Shown here piece after piece: positions 52,791-63,925 of a stretch of DNA of 64,000 nucleotides; the stretch's first letter is position 1; every line of letters begins with the position of its first letter. A program made the translations under genes and the position numbers. The stretch spans positions 22,400,001 through 22,464,000 of the forward strand of contig OX621260.1 of NCBI GenBank assembly GCA_951640165.1, given 5' to 3'. Source of the stretch: Pseudoips prasinana. Lineage: Eukaryota; Arthropoda; Insecta; Lepidoptera; Nolidae. The notes under the pieces are model-generated. The model was not told the DNA's origin. It saw only the letters and a program-made list of their open reading frames with translations, and ran no database searches.

Positions 52791-53173
52791 TTATATTAGT
52801 CCTCACACGTACTTTTAGAATCCACGACCGACATGGCTGTCAGTTTCATTACAGTCAAGTGATTTTCAAGTCATATGATTTTGATATTATTCAAACGTGA
52901 ATGACTGACTGATGAAATTGACTGACTTAAAGAGAATTATTAAGTTAGGTTATTTTAATAATAATTGTAAGTCCGTTGAAAAGTTTCGGTTTCACTGTTA
53001 GTAGGTCGTTGTACCTATCACGGATAACCGCGGTATTCAATACACATAATTACCCGACGACCGCATGGCGCCCGTCGCCTGTAACCCAATACCTGGTGGA
53101 TATATTACCAAGGGTGGGATGCTACATGTTTACCGACAATACTGTGGTTTGCCTATAAGTCACACGTACAACG
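52791..53173. other. Unassigned sequence
   Basis: Nothing recognised. Confidence 0.35.
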
Positions 53174-53238
53174 GCAGAGAGCCAGTTAGCGTGGTTGGTA
53201 AATGCTTGCTTTTCACGCCGCAGATTCGATTCCCACCC

Positions 53239-53476
53239 AGGGGCTCTACCGGCTCAGTCGCCGAACATTGATTTTTTAAATGGCGTTTAAATAAATAAAT
53301 GTAAAAATGACTTAATCAATTGATAAATCGGTTTCCATGAGCACATGTGACCTCATAAATGGTCCGGAATCGATGGTCAACGTTGAAGCCCATTTAACGA
53401 TTGATTAAGTCATTTTAAACCTTTATTTATTTGAACGCCATTCACGAAAACGAATTACTTAACCGGTAGAGCCCCT
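53239..53476. mobile_element. FB-1 foldback element
   Basis: 238 bp, arms 'aggggctctaccggctcagt' and complement, centre in the opposite orientation to the copy at 41288-41532. Confidence 0.8.
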
Positions 53477-53573
53477 GGACAGATATTTGTGTGCATGAAC
53501 ATGTCTGTTTGTCCTGTGGTGGGTGTAATCTATCATCATTACAGCTAAATAAGCCCACTGCTGGGTGTAATCT

Positions 53574-53826
53574 ATACTAATATTATAAAGAGGTAACTTT
53601 TGTGAGTTTGTGACGTTGTAAGGGATAATGTCTGGATCTATAAACGGTTTTCAAAATTATTTCACCAATAGAAAGCTACATTATTGTGGAGTGTCATGGC
53701 TATGAAAAATTCCAAAATTAATATCGCATCTTTACTTAAACTTGAATAATGTAATCCAAATTGCGGGAAAAACGGGCCGAGACAAATTATTTATAACGCG
53801 GAACGAAGTCCGCGGGCACTGCTAGT
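53574..53826 (-). mobile_element. LT-1-like retroposon end
   Basis: 'actaatattataaagaggta' ... 'ataacgcggaacgaagtccg', 'cgggcactgctag'. Confidence 0.65.
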
Positions 53827-54054
53827 TATCTATATAAGTATGTATTTACAAAAGAAAAGTAGTATATGTAATATATCAGTTATTTGATTTCCATAGTACA
53901 AACTCGGCTTAATTTGGGTTCAGATAACCGTATGTGATATTATATTATGCATTGGCAGAGGGTGGTGGTTGGAATCCCGCCGTCGATTCAATTTAAGATT
54001 TTACATTATTGAGTTTAGACTTTCCTTTCTTCAATACTTCCACATGTACGACTG

Positions 54055-54150
54055 GCATGTTGGTCTGACTGCTAAGCCAGATAAGTGTACCAGCTAATTG
54101 TTCTATTTCTGGATGTAATTTATCTAAAATAATAATAATAATAAATACCC
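54055..54150 (+). mobile_element. SINE-C 5' fragment
   Basis: 'gactggcatgttggtctgac', 'tgctaagccaga', then a deleted body and ATA repeats. Confidence 0.55.
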
Positions 54151-54194
54151 TTGTATGATATCTTGTAAATAATATTGGTAATAAACATGTGAGA

Positions 54195-54423
54195 TAATAA
54201 TATCTGGGGACAATGTCACACAGATCATGCTAGCCCCAAACTAAGCAAAGCTTGTACTATAGGTACCAGGCGACGATATACATACTTATATAGATACATT
54301 AATACTTATGACTCAGAAACAAATATTCGTGCTCATCACACAAATATTTGCACTTACCGGGATTTGAACCCAGGACCACCAGCTTCGTAAGCAGGATCAC
54401 TACCAACTAAGCTACGGTGACCG
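54195..54423 (-). mobile_element. SINE-A
   Basis: Minus-strand copy with a short deletion in the body. Box B has one change ('gatttgaaccc' in the plus reading). Confidence 0.8.
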
Positions 54424-54424
54424 T

Positions 54425-54785
54425 CAAAATTTGTATGTATTTAGAAATATATAAATATGTGAATGGGACTACCGGAAGGGGAATACCACGTCGAACATTC
54501 TCTGACCAAATTGGAGATGTTCTCAAGAAAGGGCAGGTCAGAAGTACCCTAAACCGGCGAGCATGTATGAAGAATATAATGACAGTAATCGAGGCAAAAG
54601 AAGTATGCAAAGATCGTGACAAATGGAAATCCGTTGTCTCTGCCTACCCCTCTGGGAAACAGGCGTGAGTCTATGTAATATAAATATGTTTATCAGTTGT
54701 CTGATAAACATATTTATAGTTTGCCTAGTTTAGGATCAGATGGCAGTGTGTTAGCTGTCCCCAGATATTTATTTATTATTTATGA
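54425..54785 (+). mobile_element. SINE-C 3' part interrupted by an RT fragment
   Basis: 'gtatttagaaatatataaat' continues after the insert with 'tttatcagttgtctgataaa' and 'tttaggatcagatggcagtg'. Confidence 0.72.
54461..54677 (+). pseudogene. LINE RT C-terminal fragment (KQA tail) with 12-bp TSD
   Basis: Target duplication 'atataaatatgt' at 54449-54460 and 54678-54689. Open frame [17 protein letters not shown] ... AYPSGKQA, stop. Only about 70 codons were copied. Confidence 0.83.
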
Positions 54786-55439
54786 TCTACCGTCGAAGAC
54801 GTCCTTATTACTTAGTCAATAAAGGCTACTTTTATACCTTGAATATTTACTGACTTACTGTCGTATGTTCTTATGCCCGAATTTGGATTAAACCCTAGAT
54901 AAATGAGGACCATTCAATCGATAAGCCGATCGGATAAGTCTTCTATATCCATCTAAATCTCTATTACATCAACAATCGTCGCGGACTGAAGCCTAAAAAA
55001 TATCGTCTGCCATGTTTAGTTTATCCCTAAACACTAATTGGGTTAAGCAGCTGTCAACGCCTGTACCATAGATATACATATGTACTCGTATGTATGTATG
55101 ACTGTGTATTTGGATGAATGGAGATTCTCGTTGACAGCATTTTCGGAGGTTTTGTTGCTTTCTGGCTGAATGATTGTTTTGGGCCCGAGTTCCTTTAGGT
55201 GTCTAGGATGTTAAGTTGTTAGGCACATGGCTTGTTGAATGAGGTGGGAATTAAAAAATTGCATAGCCTATTACGCTATAATATTAGTTAATAATATAAT
55301 TCACATTCACAAAATATTTAATAATCTAACTAACTTAATTTATTTAATACTTTTAATTGTATTTTTTTTCTTAATTAGATATATATATATATTTTAATTT
55401 TTTTTTTGTTCGCTTGTGTTTATTTTGTTTCTTTATATT
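54786..55439. other. Unassigned sequence
   Basis: Nothing recognised. A phrase near 55018 ('gtttatccctaaacactaat', 'tgggtta') recurs near 56085. Confidence 0.35.
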
Positions 55440-55605
55440 ACCTAGATACTAGAACTACATAATGTATTTGTTGTAAGAGGTATGTAAAAATGGAGCTACA
55501 TCTGCCAACAAACTGTTATGCAGTTTGGCAGGGGTATCATAAAGTTTGTAAAGGATTTAATTTAAGATGAATAAACTTTTTTTCATAAAAAAAAAAGTTG
55601 CATTC
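55440..55605 (+). repeat. LINE 3' UTR with poly-A
   Basis: 'ggagctacatctgccaacaa', 'tttggcaggggtatcataaa', 'gatgaataaacttttt', then A run at 55589-55597. Confidence 0.5.
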
Positions 55606-55689
55606 AGGTTAATCACATTCCATCACTATACTAGGGCCAATTTGACAGATCACATTTGACACTTCATCAAAATTCAACTTAACCGGCGG

Positions 55690-56042
55690 GCATGTATAAG
55701 ATTCTATAACAAACTTCCCCATGATATTAGAGAATTGTCTACGAATAAGTTTAAAAGAATTATTAAAGCCAAATTGTGTAGCCGGGCATATTACAAAATT
55801 TCTGATTATTTAAGTGACAAAAGTGCTTGGGATTGAGTTGTTCTGAGTCAAAACACATGATTGTAATTAATCTTAAGTATATTTTATTTTAAAAAAGGAT
55901 TCCTACTGAGTTTTCTGGCAGTGTTTCTCAGTAGCTGCCACGTCATGCACTGCACGGAAGGGTAAAAAAAATATGACGATTCCACATAAATTTAAAAATT
56001 TTACGGAACAAATGAGTTTTTACTTTGACTTTGACATAATAT
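55690..56042 (+). pseudogene. LINE RT C-terminus remnant and 3' UTR
   Basis: 55707-55838 encodes YNKLPHDIRELSTNKFKRI, IKAKLCSRAYYKISDYLSD, KSAWD and a stop. The same C-terminal module recurs at 2700, 8605 and 38174. The 3' UTR ends 'tttttactttgactttgac'. Confidence 0.75.
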
Positions 56043-56362
56043 ATTCTTACTTATCCATTGAGTCATTGTAGTAGGAATGTGTAGTTTATCCCTAAACACT
56101 AATTGGGTTAGGCAGCAGCGAACGTGCATCGTATGCCTTCAGGGTAATCACATTCCAACACTGGTACCACCTGGTACGTATTGCTCTGGATTGGCAGCTT
56201 GGCGGATATAATTATTTAAGAGCATGTTAAGTGTCTAACTGGAAGCAATTTCATTTTATTAACATAATTGTTTGCACACTTGATAGGATCCTTTAACTAG
56301 AGCTTGCTTTTGCAGCCGGCATCTCCAGTTGCAATTTTCTCGTTTTATGATGCTCCTATATC
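56043..56362. other. Unassigned sequence
   Basis: Nothing recognised. Confidence 0.35.
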
Positions 56363-56458
56363 CTAAGTCATGAATCGGATCCTAATCCCTGGTTTAATAC
56401 ATACATGTTTTGAGTTCCTAAAAATCCGATTATCCTGAGACACGAATCGGATTCTAAT

Positions 56459-56665
56459 ACATATGTATAGACTCACGCCTGTCTCCCAGATGGGTAGGCA
56501 AAGACAACGGATTTCCATTTGACCTTTGGACACCTCTTTTGCTACGTTTACTGTCATTATATTCTTCATACATACCTATTCGCCGTTTTAAGGTACTTCT
56601 CCAGTTTCCTCTTCCGGTTGTACCACAGGGGCTAGGTATACTTCTTTAGTCAATTTTATTTTTAG
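56459..56665 (-). pseudogene. LINE RT C-terminal fragment inside the satellite
   Basis: Minus-strand remnant of the KQA tail (MKNIMTVNVAKEV, then frameshifts). It interrupts an outer satellite unit. 'ggattctaat' stands on both sides (56449-56458, 56666-56675), either a 10-bp target duplication or the unit's own word. Confidence 0.72.
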
Positions 56666-58027
56666 GGATTCTAATCCATGGTTTAATATTAACATGTTTT
56701 GAGTTCTTACAAGTAGATACGATTAACCTATGCCAAGAATCGGATTCTAATCTTTGGAATAATATAAACATGTTTTGAGTTCTTACAAGTAGATACGATT
56801 AACCTAAGCCAAGAATCGGATTCTAATCTTTGGAATAATATAAACATGTTTTGAGTTCTTACAAGTAGATACGATTAACCTATGCCAAGAATCGGATTCT
56901 AATCTTTGGAATAATATAAACATGTTTTGAGTTCTTACAAGTAGATACGATTAACCTATGCCAAGAATCGGATTCTAATCTTTGGAATAATATAAACATG
57001 TTTTGAGTTCTTACAAGTAGATACGATTAACCTATGCCAAGAATCGGATTCTAATCTTTGGAATAATATAAACATGTTTTGAGTTCTTACAAGTAGATAC
57101 GATTAACCTATGCCAAGAATCGGATTCTAATCTTTGGAATAATATAAACATGTTTTGAGTTCTTACAAGTAGATACGATTAACCTATGCCAAGAATCGGA
57201 TTCTAATCTTTGGAATAATATAAACATGTTTTGAGTTCTTACAAGTAGATACGATTAACCTATGCCAAGAATCGGATTCTAATCTTTGGAATAATATAAA
57301 CATGTTTTGAGTTCTTACAAGTAGATACGATTAACCTATGCCAAGAATCGGATTCTAATCTTTGGAATAATATAAACATGTTTTGAGTTCTTACAAGTAG
57401 ATACGATTAACCTATGCCAAGAATCGGATTCTAATCTTTGGAATAATATAAACATGTTTTGAGTTCTTACAAGTAGATACGATTAACCTATGCCAAGAAT
57501 CGGATTCTAATCTTTGGAATAATATAAACATGTTTTGAGTTCTTACAAGTAGATACGATTAACCTAAGCCAAGAATCGGATTCTAATCTTTGGAATAATA
57601 TAAACATGTTTTGAGTTCTTACAAGTAGATACGATTAACCTATGCCAAGAATCGGTTTCTAATCTTTGGAATAATATAAACATGTTTTGAGTTCTTACAA
57701 GTAGATACGATTAACCTATGCCAAGAATCGGATTCTAATCTTTGGAATAATATAAACATGTTTTGAGTTCTTACAAGTAGATACGATTAACCTATGCCAA
57801 GAATCGGATTCTAATCTTTGGAATGATATAAACATGTTTTCAGTTCTTACAAGTAGATACGATTAACCTAAGTCAAGAATCGGATTCTAATCTTTGGAAT
57901 AATATAAACATGTTTTGAGTTCTTACAAGTAGGATTCTAATCTTTGGAATAATATAAACATGTTTTGAGTTCTGAACCGTCCGAATATCTTCAGCCACGG
58001 ATCGGATCTTACTCTCAGGAAAATTTG

Positions 58028-58265
58028 ACGGGCCTGTTGGCGTGGTTGACAAATTCTTGCTTTCATGCCGGAGGTCGTGAGTTCGATTCACACCCAGGAC
58101 AGATATTTGTGTGCATGAACATGCTTGTCCTGAGTCTGGGTGTAAGAATCTACATAAGTACAAAAGAAAAGTAGTATAGGTATCAGTTATCTGGTTTCCA
58201 TAGTACAGGCTCTGCTTAGTTTGGGATCAGATGGCCGTGTGTAATTAATATCCCAGTATATTATT
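58028..58265 (+). mobile_element. SINE-B, full length, in decayed satellite
   Basis: Head 'gggcctgttggcgtggttga', box B 'gagttcgattcacacc', body and 3' 'agtttgggatcagatggccg'. Confidence 0.8.
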
Positions 58266-58400
58266 ATAAATATGTTAAGACTTCTGACCTAAACCACGAA
58301 TGTAATTTTAATCACAGGCATACTTAATATAAGCTTTATTTTAGTTCTTACAAGTCCGATTATCCAAAGCCACGAATCGGAGTTTGATCTCAGGTAGGTA

Positions 58401-58868
58401 TATGGACGAGGAAAGTATGAAATATGTTAGGTATATAAAATTATATCTCTGCCTGTATCCAAGAGGATAAAGCAAAATAGGAATTCCTAACACCGTAACT
58501 ATAAAACAAGGCCGGCTAATAATGTTGTAGATATTTTTCCTGCATTTAGAAATTCCCAGTGATGAAGTTTCTAAGATTGTTTGTTCATAGGTAGTACTTA
58601 TAAGTAGAATAGATTGAAAGCCGTCATTAAAATCCCCTGAATACATATAAATAAACAATATATTTAAATATCTTGGGACATTCAGAAAAGCTTTTGTTCC
58701 ACAGACAAAAAAATCTCACGCGATTTCGGGCTTTAAAAATACATTGTTGAGAATACGTTTTTGAATGTAACAAATTCGGTAAAGAATATCCTGAACTATT
58801 GAAAAGCTCTCTGGAAATACTATAAAGCCAATACAGACAGTATTGCATAGGATAACTTTATAAAATAC
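58401..58868. other. Unassigned sequence
   Basis: Nothing recognised. Confidence 0.35.
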
Positions 58869-58876
58869 CAAAAATA

Positions 58877-59038
58877 ATTCATCATCATCATAATATCAGC
58901 CGGAAAACGTCCACTGCTGGGCAAGGTCTCCCCCAAAGATCTCCATAACTGCCGGTGGCGCTATCCGCATCCAGCAACTTCCAGCGACCCGCACAAGATC
59001 ATCTTGTAGGGGGCCTGCCCACACTGCGTCTTCTGGTT
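58877..59038 (-). pseudogene. RTE-like LINE tail with 8-bp TSD
   Basis: Same C-terminal coding as 38476-38743, with small deletions that break the frame. Target duplication 'caaaaata' at 58869-58876 and 59039-59046. Confidence 0.78.
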
Positions 59039-59046
59039 CAAAAATA

Positions 59047-60299
59047 CTTAGTAGGTGATTATTAGAAGACATATTTTAAACTGAATAAAAAATAAGTTAA
59101 CGATTCTTATTCCTCTTTTCCCTCTTGAGAGAATCCCCTTCACGGTTCAGTATGAGCGTGATAGCAGACATTATTCATTACATTTCTATATTATTTGCCA
59201 CAATAATTAACTATATCAAAATATCATCAACACAACATCAAACTTACAAACTATACCATCTTCCGCAATCCAAAGCGTGAAGTTTGCCATATGCATTTTG
59301 ACGTTTAGTATTGGTAAGGTTCGATGTCCGAGAGATGATTCAATTTATGAGTTCCTGTTTTGAGTTCAGAATTAGGTTTTATATTGGAGAATTCTATTGA
59401 ACTAAAATTTCCTTGTAAATTATTATAGATACCTAGAATGACTGGGAATAAAAAGAAATGTGTTGTGAATTCCTTTTATTTAACACAGTAATGGTACAAG
59501 AAGCACTATGTTTCAATTGGTTTACTGAAAAACAGTGTTATCAAAATAAAACAAACGAAAACGCAGATTTTTTTAGAATTGTTATTGTAACGCTGCGCCA
59601 AAAGTGAGTATAAGTAGGTATAAATTATCTGTGGTTGATTTTAAAATAGTCGACTTTTTTCGTACTGGTTCGGTGAACTTTTCGGTCACTGCCGAACTCA
59701 GACATAGTTTCCAGATAATTTTCACATTGAATTAAATAGCACTTTTAAGTTTTTGGACGAATCACGTTCTTGTCGCCATCTTACTAACCAATTGTCATTT
59801 CGAAGCGTGACTTGACTATTGAACAATATAAATGTCTTTTGTTGGATATTGTTAAAAATTTATACGGAAGTTTCCAGATATTATATGGGCATGATGAATA
59901 GGTAAGCGTACCCAAATATAATATTATAATAGAACTTTTTAAGAATCTATGGTTTTTGTGACAGATGACGTAAATTCAGATAACTGTCACTAAACATAGT
60001 TTGTTATATTCTCTTTGGCTGTCACTTGACCATGAATTGTAGTATTTTCTCAAAGCAATGATTAATTAATAAGACTATTTTTAGGTACTTAGAACTATTT
60101 CGGATTAATGCGGAATTCATTAAATCAGTCTTACGTCGTTTTTCTTGTGGTGTTTATTTATATCGTAGGTATGTTGTCTGCGAGTATTTATTTACCTATA
60201 TCGTATATTCGCTTTTAATACTTGCTTTAAATACTTTCAAATTGAACCCGATCGCCATAGTCTGTTTCCTCTGAAAATTCAAAAAGGATCCGTCAAGGG
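59047..60299. other. Unassigned sequence
   Basis: The longest stretch here (1.25 kb) without a recognised repeat or ORF. AT-rich. Confidence 0.35.
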
Positions 60300-60455
60300 C
60301 AGCATTAATAAATATATAGTTATCTTGGAACAAGTAACACACTGCCACCTGGTCCCAAACTAGGCAAAACTATGCTATAGCAACCAGAAAACTGATAAAA
60401 ACAGTCATTTACACCCAGTCACAGAACAAAATATCGTGGGTGATAAGTAGAGAAC
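60300..60455 (-). mobile_element. SINE-C 3' part
   Basis: Minus strand: 'ttgctatagcatagttttgc', 'ctagtttgggaccaggtggc'. 5' body 'gtgactgggtgtaaatgac'. Confidence 0.6.
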
Positions 60456-60680
60456 TAGATCAACAAGCCAGATAATTTACCTACTACCAATAGAATAAAT
60501 CTTTAGTTATTGTTCCCCCGTTTCCATACAATACCAATTATACTAATTTTAATATCATTGCATTTCTTTCTAACATAGTTCTTATGAAAGGGACAAGACA
60601 TCTTTAGTTGTGACATTATAGTTTTGGCGCCAAATAACTACTGAGTAAAAATAAACGTCACTTTAGAATTATAAGTGCGC

Positions 60681-61976
60681 AGTTTTAATTGTTTGGCAAT
60701 TGTTTGTATGCCCTATTCTTTTCATACGTGGTATATTAGAGCGAGATATAATGACATTTAAATTAGTTTAGTGGTGTGAAAGATAGAAACGTTAGCAATA
60801 CACATTTTAAAACTGGAATTATTATTATTCCACATTACTCTTAATAGGGAAGTCAAATAAAATGTACATAGACTGCCCCGTGGTAGTTTTAATTGTGACA
60901 TTTTAATTTTGGCGCGAAATACTGTCCACTAAATGTATTGTGCTACAAACTTATCTGGCCCGGTGGCCAAAAGTAGAACTAACGACGCCAGTTTGAAATG
61001 TCAATCCATGACATTCCTGCCATTGATTGTTTGTTGCGCGTATTTATTTTTCTTTTCATGGTTTTTAATTGTGAAAAATGCCGAAAGCTTTAAAAATTGA
61101 TGTGGGGAACGTTATATTACAAGTATTGAATTATATGAAGGAAGAATAACGCCTTCAGGCACCAATTATACCCTTCACTAAGTTGTATGAATGCGTAGCT
61201 GTTGCTACAGGTTAGTGTTGTCAGCTTCTGAAAAAATACGAAACTCCCCCTCGCTCTTTAAATTAAAATACATATTTTAAAATATTCATTATTTAATTAT
61301 TTTTTGCTATTTCCTTTGTAGGTGTCCGCGAGCGATTTGTAAGAAAACTTGTGAAAGAAAAAGAGCAAGCAAATGCAAAAATTTATAGCAGATCAGAATA
61401 TTGATAGATCGAATTCTGAAATCCTATCATTGATTGCAGAAGCTGGCAAATGCATTGCGATCATGTAAAAAATATTGAAAATGTGTGGCGAAAAAGGGAT
61501 GGATACTTAGACGAGCCTTTCATCATTCATTTAGGTAGTGATAGTGAAAGTGAAAGCAGTGATTCCGATAATGATGATGATGAAATGACTTCTGAATTAA
61601 ACCATTCCGGTGACATAATAATACCTGGAGTATCTCCGTTAGAGAACACTTAGCATACGTTTTATGTAAATGATCATAATTATTGTATAAATATATAAAG
61701 ATTAGTAATGATAGTATTTGTTTGCTTTTTAGTGAAGTAATATTTACGATACAATGTGCATATTATTTTTACCCACTTTATTGCAAAAAATAGTTACTAG
61801 CAACACTAAATGCGATAACAGCGACGCTGCCACCGGGTCAGAAAAGTTTGTGGAACTGTACCCGGTGCTATTATATGTGGGCAGTTTTAATTGTTTGGCA
61901 ATTGTTTGTATACTCTGTTCTTTTCATACAAGGTATATTAAAGAGAGATGTAATGATATTTGAATGACTTTAGTGA
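60681..61976. repeat. About 95-bp direct repeats flanking a transposase remnant
   Basis: 60681-60778 and 61881-61976 share 'cagttttaattgtttggcaa', 'ttgtttgta' and 'gatataatgacattt'-like sequence. The DDE remnant lies between. Confidence 0.65.
61078..61653 (+). pseudogene. Internally deleted DDE-type transposase gene with one intron
   Basis: Exon 1 from ATG at 61078 encodes MPKALKIDVGNVILQVL, then a premature TAA (61147-61149), then RLQAPIIPFTKLYECVAVA to a donor at 61210/61211 ('acag|gttagt'). An intron of 111 bp ends 'tttgtag|gt' at 61321. Exon 2 keeps the phase and reads GVRERFVRKLVKEKEQANA to a stop. The C-terminal part appears from about 61439: CDHVKNIENVWRKRDGYLD, then an acidic Ser/Asp tail. 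In the family I recall (DDE superfamily endonucleases of IS630/Tc1 type found in many insects), the helix-turn-helix part and this C-terminal tail are separated by about 250 residues carrying the catalytic DDE. That part is missing here. The family call rests on memory of the pattern; the structure (intron, stop, deletion) is visible. Confidence 0.55.
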
Positions 61977-62378
61977 ACAAGACAGAATCCCTAGTATTGC
62001 ATTGAATCGAGGGCATTGTCTCAAATAACTTGGGATATATTGAGGCCAATCGAGTTTTATAATATGACGGAGTAACACGGATTGCAACTATAGTATGGGC
62101 ATTGAACTGCATTCGTGACTAGTGAGCCCATAATAATAATAAGGATCATTATCCTCAAACATTAAACTACTGACGAAGTTCTTACTTATAAAGCTCAGTC
62201 AGGTTATTGGAACGTAGTAAATAACCCACTTTCATGTACATAATTGATTAATTGAAAGATGTTGGTCTACCATGACGCTTAGACTTTTTTTATTTTATTT
62301 TTATCACTAACACTAGATTTTGATAAGCTTTGTTACTAACCCAATATTGGACTAATGTTGTCCAAATTTTTTTTTGTG
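61977..62378. other. Unassigned sequence
   Basis: Nothing recognised. Confidence 0.35.
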
Positions 62379-62720
62379 TTCAGTTTTACGGCTCTGGCTT
62401 CTCCGGCCTTATGAGCCTTCCGTAACATATATTTTTATTTCATTTATTTTAGTCAAGTAAAGTCCGTCACAGTCAAGTAATACATAGTCCTTGTCGTACC
62501 CCAGTAAAGCAGTGGAGACTTTACTAGAGGCTTATTTGGAGTTTTAGATTCAACACAGAAAATCGCAATTCATAAGGCACTTTCCTCCACTTGTGTACGT
62601 TGTCCATGATGTTATGTCTAAAAATCCACCATATTTACACATAAAAACTTGAATTTACACCAGTTTTTGAAAATGAAACAATGCCCTGATGCGTCTTTTT
62701 CCGCGTTGGCGCCAAAACTC
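62379..62720 (+). repeat. IR-1 left arm
   Basis: Runs 'gttcagttttacggctctgg', 'ccccagtaaagcagtggaga', 'gttatgtctaaaaatccacc', 'ccgcgttggcgccaaaactc'. The complement is at 63326-63690. Separated by about 600 bp. Confidence 0.85.
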
Positions 62721-62841
62721 TCAAAATATTTTAATTTAATATAGGATTGCCAAATAAAAAATCAAAATCCGGAGAAAAAACCTGATTTCCAATTTAAAAT
62801 CCCGAGTTTTTTTACAGTTTAAGAATTCTCTCTAAAACGTA

Positions 62842-62970
62842 CAGATGCCAGCACATCAAGCTACCCCAATCTGTCAAATTTCCCCAATTGAAAGTGAACT
62901 TTATGCTTAAGTGATAAAGATAAAAATCTATAAAAGAAATTTGACAAATTGGTGTAGTTGGATGTGTCTG
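62842..62970 (+). mobile_element. MITE-1 copy
   Basis: 129 bp in the spacer between the IR-1 arms. TA at 62840-62841 and 62971-62972. The second arm is a few bases short. Confidence 0.82.
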
Positions 62971-63064
62971 TACATACCAATTCCAAAAAAGTCGTAATTT
63001 TATCGTTTTTATATACTGCGGATCTCGCTCATGTGTTGCAAATCGCACTCTAACAGTGGGGGAA

Positions 63065-63190
63065 GCGGCTGTAATTATGTAAAATAATACTTAAATATAT
63101 TACAACTATTAATATACTACAAATATGTTCTGGCTATTTACAAGTATTTCTCAAAATCTACGTGAATAAAGGCCCTTTTTTTATTATATT
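63065..63190 (+). repeat. LINE-type 3' tail
   Basis: 'tatgttctggctatttacaa', 'tctacgtgaataaaggccct', T-rich end, as at 24780-24935. Confidence 0.5.
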
Positions 63191-63325
63191 TATTGCAATT
63201 TCTAAAAACCTATGATTTTATGAGATTAGCAATCCAGCCGCAATCCTGAGAAGAGTCATAAACTCCTGAAAGCTTAGGATAAAAGCAGAGATATGGTAAC
63301 CCTACTTTCATAATATACAACCTGG

Positions 63326-63690
63326 GAGTTTTGGCGCCAACGCGGAAAAAGACGCATCAGGGCATTGTTTCATTTTCAAAAACTGGTGTAAATTCAAGTT
63401 TTTATGTGTACCTAAATATGGTGGATTTTTAGACATGACATCATGGACAACGTACACAAGTGGAGGAAAGTGCGATATTGCCGTGAATTGTGATTTTCCG
63501 TGTTGGAACCAAAACTCCATAAAAGACTCTAGGTAAGTCTCCAGTGCTTTACTGGGGTTGGACAAGGACTATGTATGACTTGACTGTGACGGACTTTACT
63601 AGACGGACAATGACGGAAATAAATGATATAAAAATATATTCACTGAAGGCTCATAAGGCCAAAGAAGCCAGAGCCGTAAAACGGAATTTA
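63326..63690 (-). repeat. IR-1 right arm
   Basis: Complement of the left arm with small indels. A third partial copy in left-arm orientation follows at 63790-63925. Confidence 0.85.
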
Positions 63691-63789
63691 ATATTTTTTT
63701 TTTTTGTTTCGCCCTCTTTGGGCAGGCTAAGGTCTGTGACCATACCGCCTCGTCTTCAGTTGTAATATATAAATTTCGAAGTCAGTCAG

Positions 63790-63925
63790 TCATGTCCGTC
63801 ACGTCCGTCACAGTCATGTCCGTCACGTCCGTCACAGTCAAGTCATAGTCCTACCCCAGTAAAGCAGTGGAGACTTTACTAGAGGCTTCTATGGAGTTTT
63901 GGTTTCAACACGGAAAATCACAATT
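63790..63925 (+). repeat. Short tandem repeat and partial IR-1 copy
   Basis: 'catgtccgtcacgtccgtca' occurs twice in tandem (24-bp step), then 'ccccagtaaagcagtggaga' to 'caacacggaaaatcacaat'. Confidence 0.7.

Larger units (their letters stand above)
53174..53950 (+). mobile_element. SINE-B interrupted twice
   Basis: Head 'agttagcgtggttggtaaat', box B 'gattcgattcccaccc', cut at 53239 by FB-1. It resumes 'gacagatatttgtgtgcatg', is cut again near 53574 by an LT-1-like end, and resumes at 53827 'ttatctatataagtatgtat' to the 3' end. Confidence 0.8.
56363..58400. repeat. 76-bp minisatellite array
   Basis: The homogeneous core 56666-57965 has about 17 units of 76 bp (step between successive 'aacatgttttgagttc' words is 76 from 56691 to 57907). 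Units differ by a few bases (for example 'cctaagcc' or 'cctatgcc'). The last unit is cut to 50 bp. Decayed units flank the core at 56370-56458 and 58320-58398, so the array is older than its uniform centre. Interrupted by an RT fragment and a SINE-B. Confidence 0.93.

Noticed and set aside
56666..57965. CRISPR-like array
   Set aside because: The 76-bp unit repeats in full with no unique spacers, and this is eukaryotic DNA. It is a minisatellite.
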